From an uncultured Gemmatimonadota bacterium (GTDB taxonomy: Bacteria > Gemmatimonadota > Gemmatimonadetes > Gemmatimonadales > Gemmatimonadaceae), in NCBI GenBank assembly GCA_946479015.1, contig CAMLEQ010000097.1, positions 1 to 10,979 on the forward strand: a stretch of 10,979 nucleotides of DNA. The letters are read 5' to 3'. The notes below the pieces were generated by a model. That model ran no database searches. It was not told the origin of the DNA and was given only the letters and a program-made list of their open reading frames with translations. The translations under genes were made by a program, and so were the position numbers. Below, piece after piece: positions 1 to 6,289 of this stretch; positions within the stretch are counted from its first letter, which is position 1; each line of letters begins with the position of its first letter.

Positions 1-374
1 GGGAGATCATGGCGCGGGCCCGGCACCGGCCGGCGACCACGCTCGGCATCCCGCTGCGCGACCTCGTGGGGCTCATCGACGCGTCGGCGCTCGTGATCTC
101 GCTCGACACCGCCCCACTGCACATGGCGGTCGCGCTCGACCGGCCGGTGATCGCCCTCATGGGGTACAACAACCCCAAGCGCGTGGGGCCGTACCGCCGC
201 TTTCACGATCTCCTCGTGGATGCGTACGGCGATCCGGGAGAGGACTACCCGATCAGCATCGCGCACCGCCTCGACCGGATGGCGCGCATCGAGCCCTCGG
301 ACGTGCTGGAGCGCGTGGCGGTGTGGGAGCGGCGCTACCGGCCCGCGCTGCCGGAGGCGATCACGCGCTCGTAG
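1..374 (+). CDS. Glycosyltransferase family 9 (heptosyltransferase-type), 3' fragment
   Basis: This is the C-terminal part of a GT9 enzyme; the gene enters from outside the window, with the frame open from base 3 and 123 residues visible. GT9 enzymes transfer heptose or other sugars from a nucleotide sugar to LPS-core-like acceptors at the inner face of the inner membrane. The visible part carries the family's C-terminal signature, here DTAPLHMA, followed by ALDRPVIALMGYNNPKRVGPYRRFHDL. It is closely related to the GT9 at 4136-5239 and shares a 33-base identical stretch with it. One difference is that the usual DTGPxH motif reads DTAPLH. An internal ATG at base 9 is not the start, because homology to the paralogue continues upstream of it. 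The 3' end overlaps the convergent GT4 gene by 40 bp. The family call is firm; the sugar and acceptor are unknown. Confidence 0.9.
   Translation, partial: EIMARARHRPATTLGIPLRDLVGLIDASALVISLDTAPLHMAVALDRPVIALMGYNNPKRVGPYRRFHDLLVDAYGDPGEDYPISIAHRLDRMARIEPSDVLERVAVWERRYRPALPEAITRS
117..149 (+). repeat. 33-bp segment identical to 4985-5017 (GT9 paralogues)
   Basis: These bases are identical to 4985-5017. Both encode the LHMAVALDRPV part of the GT9 signature. Identity at third codon positions across 11 codons is more than protein conservation requires, and suggests recent duplication or gene conversion. Confidence 0.8.
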
Positions 375-1447
375 ACCGCGAGCGTGCCTTCGACGGTGAC
401 GTCGATGGAGAAGCGCGGCGCGCGGGCGAGCCCCGCGCGCCCCATCCGCTCGGCGAGCTCGCGGTCCGCGACGAGGCGGGCGATGGCCGTGCCCAGCGCC
501 TCCGCGTCTCGCGGCGGCACGAGCAGTCCAGTCTCCCCATCCGTCACGACCTCCGGGATCCCTCCCGCCGTCGTGGCGACCACCGGCTTTCCACGCGCCA
601 TGGCGTCGACGAGCACCGTTCCGAGTCCCTCGTGCACCGAGCTGAGGGCCACCACGTCGGCGGCGCCGATGATCGCGTCGGCATCGTCGCGGAAGCCGGT
701 GAGCCGGAGTGACTCCGTGAGCCCGAGGCGCGCGACCTCCCGCTCGATCTCGCCGCGCAGCGCGCCCTCGCCCACCAGGAGCGCGTAGAGGGCGGGCACG
801 GTGCGTCGCGCCGCGCCGACGGCGCGCACGAAGGTGAGCGGATCCTTGTCCCCGCCGAGTGCGCCGACCATCACCACGAGCGGCACGGCGGCCGGCACGC
901 CGAGCGCCGCGCGCACCACCGACGGCGCCGGCTCGTTTCGCTGGTGATCGAGCCGCACGCCGCTGGGCACCACGGTGATGCGCGCGCGCGCGATTCCGCC
1001 GTCCACGAGGACGCGCTCCACGTCGCGCGAGACCGCGATCACCGCCCGCGCCCGGCCGTACTTCCAGCGGGTGAACGGATCGGCGTGCACGCGGAAGCTC
1101 GTGTGTCGCGTGACCACGACGCGCGCGTGCGTGCCGAGCGTCGCCATCGCGGCGAGTGCCAGGGCGTGGGCGGTGTGCGCGTGCACGATCCGCACGCCCT
1201 CGCGGCGGATGACGCGCCGCAGGGCGATCGCGGCGAGCGCGTCGAGCTCCCCGTGGGGCGCGCACGGCACCACCGTGAGCCCGGCGCGCGCGGCGTGCTC
1301 GGCGAGCGCCTCGCCGGGGCGCGCGGCCACGAGCGCGCGATGGCCGCGCGCGCGCTGCCCTTCCGCGATCCAGAGCACCTGCCGCTCCCCACCGCGCCAC
1401 CCGCGCTGGGTGTCCACGTGCAACACGGTGAGCGGCGCGGCGCTCAC
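335..1447 (-). CDS. Glycosyltransferase family 4 (GT-B fold), second tandem copy
   Basis: This 370-residue GT-B glycosyltransferase transfers a sugar from a nucleotide donor, probably onto a growing surface glycan in the cytoplasm. Early residues show the N-terminal strand LTVLHVD and WRGGERQ (about 17-23), a glycine-rich loop typical of GT4. Later come VVPSGV, a conserved KDPLTFVRA stretch and the donor-site motif HEGLGTVLVDAM (about 272-283). That motif is E-x7-D rather than the commoner E-x7-E. AGGIPEVV and GETGLLVPP follow, as usual for the family. The chosen start is GTG at 1447, which overlaps the upstream gene's TGA in a GTGA tetranucleotide and matches the N-terminus of the neighbouring paralogue. 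The open frame extends far upstream, but that part is antisense-like arginine/alanine-rich shadow. It is the last gene of the operon, and its tail overlaps the convergent GT9 gene. The donor is unknown. Confidence 0.9.
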   Translation of the reverse strand: MSAAPLTVLHVDTQRGWRGGERQVLWIAEGQRARGHRALVAARPGEALAEHAARAGLTVVPCAPHGELDALAAIALRRVIRREGVRIVHAHTAHALALAAMATLGTHARVVVTRHTSFRVHADPFTRWKYGRARAVIAVSRDVERVLVDGGIARARITVVPSGVRLDHQRNEPAPSVVRAALGVPAAVPLVVMVGALGGDKDPLTFVRAVGAARRTVPALYALLVGEGALRGEIEREVARLGLTESLRLTGFRDDADAIIGAADVVALSSVHEGLGTVLVDAMARGKPVVATTAGGIPEVVTDGETGLLVPPRDAEALGTAIARLVADRELAERMGRAGLARAPRFSIDVTVEGTLAVYERVIASGSAGR

Positions 1448-2562
1448 GGCCGCGCTCCGTCGTCGAGCAGTCGCTCGTAGATCGCGATCGTGCGCTCGAC
1501 CGTGCGATCGACGGTGAACTCGCGGGCGCGAAGGTACGCGCCCTCGGAGAGGCGCGCGGCGAGCACCGGATCGTTCAGGATGCGCGCGATGGCGTCGCCG
1601 ATCGCCGCTGCGTCGCCGACCGGCGCGAGCAATCCCGACTCGCCGTCCACCACCACCTCGGGGATCCCTCCCGCCTCGGTGGCGACGATCGGGCGCGCCA
1701 GCGCCAGCGCATCGATGAGCACCCCCGGCGTCCCCTCGGAGCGCGACGTGAGACACGCCACGTCGGACGCGGCGATCAGCGCCTCGGTGTCCGAGCGGAA
1801 TCCGGTGAGGTGGAACGCATCGGCCACCCCCTGGGCGCGCGCCTCCGCCTCCACCTGCGATCGCAGCACCACCTCGCCCACCAGAAGCGCGTGCAGCGCC
1901 GGGATGCGCCGGCGCGCGGCGGCCACCGCGCGCACGAACGTGAGCGGGTCCTTCACGTCCGTGATCGCGCAGACCATCGTCACGAGCGGCGCGCCGGGCG
2001 GCACGCCGAACGAGGCGAGCAGCTCCGCGGACGCCGGCGTCACGTGGTGCAGCGGGTGAATCCCACTGGGCACGACGTCCATGCGCGCGGGATCGAGCCC
2101 CATGCGCACGAGCGCATCGAGCCCGGCGCGGGAGACGGAGATGATCCGGTGCGCCCGACGGTACTTGAACCGGTTGCCGGCGTCGGCACGCATGTCGAAC
2201 GAGGTGCGCCGCGCGAACACGATCTTCGCCGGCGTGCCGGCGGCGGCGAGCGCGGCGAGCGCCATCGCGTGCCCCGACTGCGGGTGCAGGATGCGGATCC
2301 CGCGCCGCCGGATCAGCCGCCGCAGGCGCAGCACCGTCCACGGGCCGCACTCGCGGATCCAGGGATCGATCTCCGCCACCTCGATCCCCGCGGCGCGCGC
2401 CCGCTCGGCGAGGATCGCGCCGGGAGGCACGGCGAAGATGGGATGCCCGCCACGGCGGAGCAGCCCTTCGCCCATCCAGAAGATCTGCCGCTGCCCGCCC
2501 CGCCACTCGCGCGAGAGGTCCACGTACAGCACCGTGAGGCGCGGTGCCGCGCCGGCGGTCAC
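1444..2562 (-). CDS. Glycosyltransferase family 4 (GT-B fold), first tandem copy
   Basis: This 372-residue GT4 enzyme is a tandem paralogue of the gene directly downstream. Shared blocks include REWRGGQRQ near the N-terminus, VVPSGIHPL, KDPLTFVRAVAAARR, LLVGE, LTGFRSD, the donor-site E-x7-D motif SEGTPGVLID (about 275-284), AGGIPEVV and GESGLL. These are the standard GT-B donor-binding elements; acceptor and donor cannot be read from the sequence. The start is GTG at 2562, overlapping the TGA of the upstream small gene as GTGA. This start puts the first beta strand (LTVLYVD) close to the N-terminus, as in the paralogue. The open frame continues upstream through the small gene, but without recognisable GT sequence. 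Two successive GT4 genes suggest two consecutive sugar additions with related chemistry. I am confident of the family and moderately confident of the start. Confidence 0.9.
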   Translation of the reverse strand: MTAGAAPRLTVLYVDLSREWRGGQRQIFWMGEGLLRRGGHPIFAVPPGAILAERARAAGIEVAEIDPWIRECGPWTVLRLRRLIRRRGIRILHPQSGHAMALAALAAAGTPAKIVFARRTSFDMRADAGNRFKYRRAHRIISVSRAGLDALVRMGLDPARMDVVPSGIHPLHHVTPASAELLASFGVPPGAPLVTMVCAITDVKDPLTFVRAVAAARRRIPALHALLVGEVVLRSQVEAEARAQGVADAFHLTGFRSDTEALIAASDVACLTSRSEGTPGVLIDALALARPIVATEAGGIPEVVVDGESGLLAPVGDAAAIGDAIARILNDPVLAARLSEGAYLRAREFTVDRTVERTIAIYERLLDDGARP

Positions 2563-2843
2563 GCCGGACCGTCCCGGCGCGGCGCGCGGTAGCGTGGGTC
2601 GTTGTACATCTTGAACTGCCGGTAGACCTTCGGCACCACGCGCCCCGCCGCGATGTCCGCGAGCAGCGCGCTCAGCTCCGACGCCAGGTCGTTCCGCTGG
2701 AGCTCCAGCACGGCGAGCCGCTCCGCGCACTGCGCCCGGAACTCCGCGGACGCGTCCGCGCGCTCCATCTGCTCGCGCATGTGGTAGATCTTGAGCTCCA
2801 TGATGCTGATCTTGTCGGCGAGCCAGCCCACCGTCTCAGCCAC
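2559..2843 (-). CDS. Small helical protein, C-terminal-half DUF4254-like
   Basis: This 94-residue soluble protein is predicted mostly helical, with no signal peptide or membrane segment. Visible elements are TVGWLADKISIMELKIYH (residues 4-21), heptad-like helices to QRNDL (49-53), and a C-terminal tail with KVYRQFKMYNDPRYR. From memory, DUF4254 (PF14063) proteins of Bacteroidetes, about 200 residues long and often near GT9 genes, end in a very similar helix pair and an MYNDP tail. That would make this the C-terminal half of such a protein. It also resembles the product of the gene immediately upstream, so the two halves look like an ancient internal duplication. The start is GTG at 2843, overlapping the upstream stop by 8 bp; the downstream GT4 overlaps by 4 bp. 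The function is unknown; the context suggests a partner or regulator of the glycosyltransferases. The family assignment needs a profile search. Confidence 0.65.
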   Translation of the reverse strand: MAETVGWLADKISIMELKIYHMREQMERADASAEFRAQCAERLAVLELQRNDLASELSALLADIAAGRVVPKVYRQFKMYNDPRYRAPRRDGPA

Positions 2844-3054
2844 GCGCGCGCTCCCCCGACGCCTCGCTCACGACGCGCATCACCTCGGCGTCGATCCGCT
2901 CGATCAGATCGTTCCGCTGCTGATTGAGCTTGTCGATGTTGCGCTTGGCCGACGCCACCTGATGGTCGTCCTCCACGCGCGCCTTGTCCTCCTCGTGCCA
3001 CAGCTCGACGTTCGTGCGCGCGAGCTGCGAGATGAGCCGACCGATCGTATCCAT
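2836..3054 (-). CDS. Small helical protein, N-terminal-half DUF4254-like
   Basis: This 72-residue protein is charged and predicted helical, with no signal peptide. It shows TIGRLISQLARTNVELWHEED (residues 3-23) and IDKLNQQRNDLIERIDAEV (40-58). This is the pattern I remember from the middle of DUF4254 proteins: a WHLED motif, then a lysine/arginine-rich helix, then NQxRxDLIExID. The downstream gene repeats the scheme: TVG for TIG, IYH for LWH, and QRNDL in both. The ATG at 3054 is the only good start, because the frame closes seven codons upstream. No convincing Shine-Dalgarno is visible. The stop lies inside the first codons of the next gene, in another frame, so the pair is either a natural gene split or the result of a frameshift. 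The gene is 43 bp downstream of the GT9 gene. Its biochemical role is not known. Confidence 0.65.
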   Translation of the reverse strand: MDTIGRLISQLARTNVELWHEEDKARVEDDHQVASAKRNIDKLNQQRNDLIERIDAEVMRVVSEASGERARG

Positions 3055-3097
3055 GCGTACCAGCGAGTTCCCGGGTCAGAGGGTGAGACGCAGTAAT

Positions 3098-4114
3098 CTA
3101 ACGGAGCAGGGTCATCACGCGCTCCAGCACCGCCTCCGGCGTGATGCCGCCGGTGAAGTCGTGGCCGGAGGCAAGCACGCGGGCGCGCTCCCGCATGGGG
3201 ACCACGCGCGAGCCCGGTCCCACCACGGGCACCACCGTGGGAAGGTCCGGGCACCAGGCCACGGGCGACGTGGCGCCGAAGATCGTCACGCGCGGCACGC
3301 CGAGCGCGTCGGCCATGTGCGCGGGACCGGTGTCGCCGGACACGAGCGCCTGGCAGGTGGCGAGGAGGCCGAGGAAGCGACGCAGCTCGAGCGGCGGCAC
3401 CACCGCCGCGGATGGCGCCGCGGCGCGCACCTCCTCCACGCGCGCCTCGTCTCCCGGCGTCTGGAACACCATCGGCGCCACCCCCGCGCGCGCGAGCGAC
3501 CGCGCGAGCGCCGCGAACGACGCCACGGGCCAGTCCTTCGCCGGCTCGCGCGTGGACAGGAGCAGCCCGACGCGCGGCGCGCCGAGCGGCAGCCCCGCCG
3601 CGCGCGCGTCGCATTCCCCGCGTGCGCGCTCCTCGTCCGACAGGTGGATGCACGGGCACGACGGGCCCGGCGGGATCCCGGCCAGCTCGAGGAGCCGCTG
3701 CCGCTCGCGCACCACGTACTCCACCGGCCCCTTCCGCGACCGCGCCTGCGTGTACCACAGCCGCCAACCGCGGATGCGCCACCCCACGCGCACCGGCGCG
3801 CCGGACGCCCGCGTGAGCATCGCCGTGCGCAGGCTCCCCTGCACATCGATCACCACGTCGTAGCGGCGCGCGCGCACCTCGCGCCACATGTCCAGCGTCC
3901 GGTCCGGGTCGAGGACGATTCGCTCGTGCAGCGTCGGGTGCCCGGCCAGGAGCGGCGCGGCCGCCGCGCCCACCAGGAAATCGGTGCGCGCATCCGGCCA
4001 CGCGCGGTGCACATCCTCCAGCAGCGCCGTCGAGAGCACGACGTCGCCGAGCCGGCGCAGCTGGATGAGCAGGACGCGGCGCGCCTGGCTCGCCGTGCAC
4101 GTTGATGGAGGCAC
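3098..4114 (-). CDS. Glycosyltransferase family 9 (heptosyltransferase-type)
   Basis: This 338-residue GT9 enzyme has a length normal for the family. The N-terminal motif RRVLLIQLRRLGDVVLSTALL (about 12-32) is the classic GT9 opening, with the conserved GD. An STREPAKDWP segment sits where the central acceptor-site motif is expected, and SGDTGPAHMADALGVP (about 259-274) is the C-terminal nucleotide-sugar signature, followed by FGATSP. It should transfer a heptose or similar sugar to a lipid-linked or LPS-core acceptor at the cytoplasmic face of the inner membrane. I chose GTG at 4114 because it leaves a short leader before the first beta strand. The open frame runs on through the divergent gene, but there it is only shadow sequence. 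It is the first gene of the minus-strand operon, 21 bp from the divergent GT9. The start is less certain than the family. Confidence 0.9.
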   Translation of the reverse strand: MPPSTCTASQARRVLLIQLRRLGDVVLSTALLEDVHRAWPDARTDFLVGAAAAPLLAGHPTLHERIVLDPDRTLDMWREVRARRYDVVIDVQGSLRTAMLTRASGAPVRVGWRIRGWRLWYTQARSRKGPVEYVVRERQRLLELAGIPPGPSCPCIHLSDEERARGECDARAAGLPLGAPRVGLLLSTREPAKDWPVASFAALARSLARAGVAPMVFQTPGDEARVEEVRAAAPSAAVVPPLELRRFLGLLATCQALVSGDTGPAHMADALGVPRVTIFGATSPVAWCPDLPTVVPVVGPGSRVVPMRERARVLASGHDFTGGITPEAVLERVMTLLR

Positions 4115-4135
4115 GCCCCAATATACATTACGCCG
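4115..4135. promoter_or_regulatory. 21-bp divergent promoter region, probably leaderless both ways
   Basis: The only AT-rich island in this area lies between the two divergent GT9 starts. On the minus strand TATATT (4125-4120) matches five of six bases of a -10 box and would start transcription at about 4113-4114, the GTG itself. On the plus strand TACATT (4124-4129) could be a -10 box, with TTGATG (4102-4107) 16 bp upstream as a -35, placing the start at about the ATG at 4136. No Shine-Dalgarno fits in this space for either gene. The -10 boxes overlap, so the two directions may compete. The assignment is by eye. Confidence 0.5.
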
Positions 4136-5239
4136 ATGAGCATGACACGCGCGCTCCGCTCCCCCGCCGCCTCCGGAACCCACGCCGCTTCCCCCGCCGC
4201 CGGGCGCCGCGTCGGCATCGTGATGCTCTCCGCCGTGGGCGATGCCGTGCACGTGCTCCCGGTCATCACCGCGATCAAGCGGCACGATCCGGCGAGCCGC
4301 ATCTCGTGGGTGCTCCAGCCGGGGCCCGCCACGCTCGTGCGCGGCCACCCGCTCGTGGACGAGATCATCCCCTTCGACCGGAAGCGCGGGTGGCGCGCGT
4401 TCCTCGACGTGCGCCGCGCGCTCGCCGCGCGCGAGTTCGACGTCACGCTCGCGCTCCAGGACTACTTCAAGGCCGGCCTCATCACCACCTTCGCGCGCTC
4501 CCCGGTGAAGCTCGGCTACGACCGGGCGCGCGCGCGCGACGTGAACTGGCTGTTCACCAACCGCCGCATCCCGCCGCACGCGCCGCAGCACATCCAGGAC
4601 GAGTACCTGGAGTTCGTCACCGCGCTGGGCATCCCCGCCGAGCCGGTGACGTGGGGGCTGGGGCCGTGGCCGGAGGAGCGCGCCTGGCAGCGCGAGCTGA
4701 TGTCGCGCTTCGACCGCCCCATCGCGGCGCTCGTGATCGGGAGCAGCCGCCCGGAAAAGGACTGGGCGGCGGAGCGGTGGGCGGAGCTCGTGGATCATCT
4801 CGCGGAGGACTTCGGCCTCCACCCCGTGCTGGTGGGCGGGCGGTCGCCGCGCGAGGTGGAGACGGAGCGCGTGATCATGGAGCGCGCCCGCCATCGCCCC
4901 ACCTCCCTGCTCGACAGCGGCCTGCGCCGGCTGGTGGGGATCCTCGATGCCTCGGCGCTCGTGGTGTCGCTGGACACCGGTCCGCTGCACATGGCGGTCG
5001 CGCTCGACCGGCCGGTGGTGAGCCTCATCGGCTTCAGCAACCCGCGCCGCACCGGCCCGTACCGGCGCTTCCACGACCTGGTGGTGAACGCCTACGGCGA
5101 GACGATGCACGACGGCGCGCTCGCCACCGACCGGCGCCCGAGCAACACGGCCACGATCACCGTGCGCGATGTGCTCGAGAAGGTGGAGCGGTGGCGCGAT
5201 GCCTACGCGAGCGCGCCGCGCGCTCCCCGCGCACGCTGA
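4136..5239 (+). CDS. Glycosyltransferase family 9 (heptosyltransferase-type)
   Basis: This 367-residue GT9 enzyme begins with a disordered Ala/Ser/Pro-rich leader of about 25 residues, followed by RRVGIVMLSAVGDAVHVLPV, the family's N-terminal GD motif. GSSRPEKDWAAERW in the middle is the typical acceptor/donor cleft segment. SLDTGPLHMAVALDRPVV (about 278-295) is the C-terminal signature, followed by FSNPRRTGPYRRFHDL. It is a close paralogue of the truncated gene at the left edge, and more distant from the GT9 at 3098-4114. The likely role is sugar transfer during surface-glycan or LPS-core assembly. The ATG at 4136 follows a candidate -10 box by only a few bases, so the message may be leaderless. 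The 3' end overlaps the convergent maf gene by 37 bp. The family call is firm; the substrate is unknown. Confidence 0.9.
   Translation: MSMTRALRSPAASGTHAASPAAGRRVGIVMLSAVGDAVHVLPVITAIKRHDPASRISWVLQPGPATLVRGHPLVDEIIPFDRKRGWRAFLDVRRALAAREFDVTLALQDYFKAGLITTFARSPVKLGYDRARARDVNWLFTNRRIPPHAPQHIQDEYLEFVTALGIPAEPVTWGLGPWPEERAWQRELMSRFDRPIAALVIGSSRPEKDWAAERWAELVDHLAEDFGLHPVLVGGRSPREVETERVIMERARHRPTSLLDSGLRRLVGILDASALVVSLDTGPLHMAVALDRPVVSLIGFSNPRRTGPYRRFHDLVVNAYGETMHDGALATDRRPSNTATITVRDVLEKVERWRDAYASAPRAPRAR
4985..5017 (+). repeat. 33-bp segment identical to 117-149 (GT9 paralogues)
   Basis: This is the second copy of the identical stretch described at 117-149, inside the complete GT9 gene. Sequence on both sides diverges at the DNA level while the proteins stay similar. 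Confidence 0.8.
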
Positions 5240-5838
5240 GCGGTCCCCTCCAGGCGCAGCCCCCGGAAGTCGTAGCGCGCGCCGAGGCGCCCCAGCAGCT
5301 CCATCATCCGCCCGAGCGCCAGCCCCATCACGGCGAAGAAGTCGCCGTCGATGCGCTCCACGATCACCGCGCCGTAGCCCTGAATCCCGTACGAGCCGGC
5401 CTTGTCCATCGGCTCGCGGGTGGCGATGTACTCGGCGATCGTCTCGTCGGAGAGCGGGCGGAAGGTGACGGTGACGCTCTCGACCCCCGACTCCGTGCGC
5501 CCATCGAGCGTCGCGGCCACCGCGGTGAACACCGTGTGCGTGCGCCCCGAGAGGCGCCGGAGCATGCGCGCCGCGTCGGCGGCGTCCGCGGGCTTCCCGA
5601 GCACCATGTCGTCGATCACCACGATCGTGTCCGCCGAGATGACCAGCGCGTCGGGATGTCGGGCGGCGATCACCGCCCCCTTCTCCCGCGCCAGCCGCTC
5701 CGCGTGGGCGATCGGCGGCTCCCCCGGACGGTAGGACTCGTCGATGTCCGCCGGGATCACCTCGTGCGCGATCCCGATCATCCGCAGCAGCTCGCGCCGG
5801 CGCGGCGATCCGGACGCGAGGATCACGCGCGCGCTCAT
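5203..5838 (-). CDS. maf: Maf family nucleoside triphosphate pyrophosphatase (YhdE-type)
   Basis: This 211-residue Maf protein hydrolyses non-canonical or excess nucleoside triphosphates (dTTP/UTP and modified forms in the YhdE branch) to the monophosphate and pyrophosphate. Motifs are in order: [12 protein letters not shown] (7-18), the AREKG lysine (about K53), SADTIVV with the catalytic-type aspartate D70, LSGRTHTV (about 96-103), and [10 protein letters not shown] (145-154). The GIQG form points to the dTTP/UTP branch rather than the YceF/m7GTP branch. [14 protein letters not shown] follows as usual. The last 15 or so residues are Arg/Ala-rich and lie in the overlap with the convergent GT9 gene. 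The ATG at 5838 overlaps the dtd stop as ATGA, so translation is probably coupled. The open frame extends upstream, but the Maf homology starts exactly here. Confidence 0.95.
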   Translation of the reverse strand: MSARVILASGSPRRRELLRMIGIAHEVIPADIDESYRPGEPPIAHAERLAREKGAVIAARHPDALVISADTIVVIDDMVLGKPADAADAARMLRRLSGRTHTVFTAVAATLDGRTESGVESVTVTFRPLSDETIAEYIATREPMDKAGSYGIQGYGAVIVERIDGDFFAVMGLALGRMMELLGRLGARYDFRGLRLEGTAQRARGARGALA

Positions 5839-6272
5839 CGCTCGAGCCAGAGCGTCACGGGACCGTCGTTCACCAGGTCCACTTCCATCATCGCACCGAA
5901 CTCTCCCGTCTCCACGTGCATCTCCCGCGCGCGCAGCGCGTCCACGAACCGCTGGTACAGCCCTTCCGCCATCTCCGGGCGCGCCGCATCGATGAAGCTC
6001 GGCCGCCGCCCCTTCTGCGCATCGCCGTACAGGGTGAACTGCGACACCACCAGCAGCGCGCCCTCCACGTCGGCGAGCGACAGGTTCATCTTCCCCTCCG
6101 CATCCCCGAACAGGCGGAGTCCGATCACCTTGTCGGCCATCCACCCCACCTGCTCGTCGCCGTCGGTGTGCGTGAAGCCCACGAGCAGGCAGAATCCGCG
6201 CCCGATGCGGCCGGTGACCCGTCCATCCACGCGCACCTCGGCGCGACTCACGCGTTGCAGGAGCACTCGCAT
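5835..6272 (-). CDS. dtd: D-aminoacyl-tRNA deacylase
   Basis: This 145-residue protein is the normal DTD size. DTD removes D-amino acids (and glycine mischarged on tRNA-Ala) from tRNA in the cytoplasm, protecting translation. The N-terminus [17 protein letters not shown] is typical. Both active-site signatures are intact: SQFTLYGD (77-84) and the C-terminal NDGPVT (135-140), whose Gly-Pro forms the cross-subunit selectivity motif of the homodimer. The ATG at 6272 fits the family start, with a weak GAGCG purine stretch upstream. The gene is 17 bp downstream of the epimerase stop and overlaps maf by 4 bp, so the three probably form one transcript. I see nothing unusual in the protein. Confidence 0.97.
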   Translation of the reverse strand: MRVLLQRVSRAEVRVDGRVTGRIGRGFCLLVGFTHTDGDEQVGWMADKVIGLRLFGDAEGKMNLSLADVEGALLVVSQFTLYGDAQKGRRPSFIDAARPEMAEGLYQRFVDALRAREMHVETGEFGAMMEVDLVNDGPVTLWLER

Positions 6273-6289
6273 GGCGATCGCTCGTGACG

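Noticed and set aside
960..1000. Short CG dinucleotide runs here and near 4530
   Set aside because: They lie within codons of conserved genes and are expected at this base composition.
1448..2506. N-terminal extension of the second GT4 gene
   Set aside because: It lies in another frame of the first GT4 gene, and GT4 homology begins at the GTG at 1447.
4115..5110. N-terminal extension of the minus-strand GT9 frame
   Set aside because: It is antisense to the divergent GT9 gene, with low-complexity composition and no homology. GT9 proteins start at the first beta strand just after 4114.
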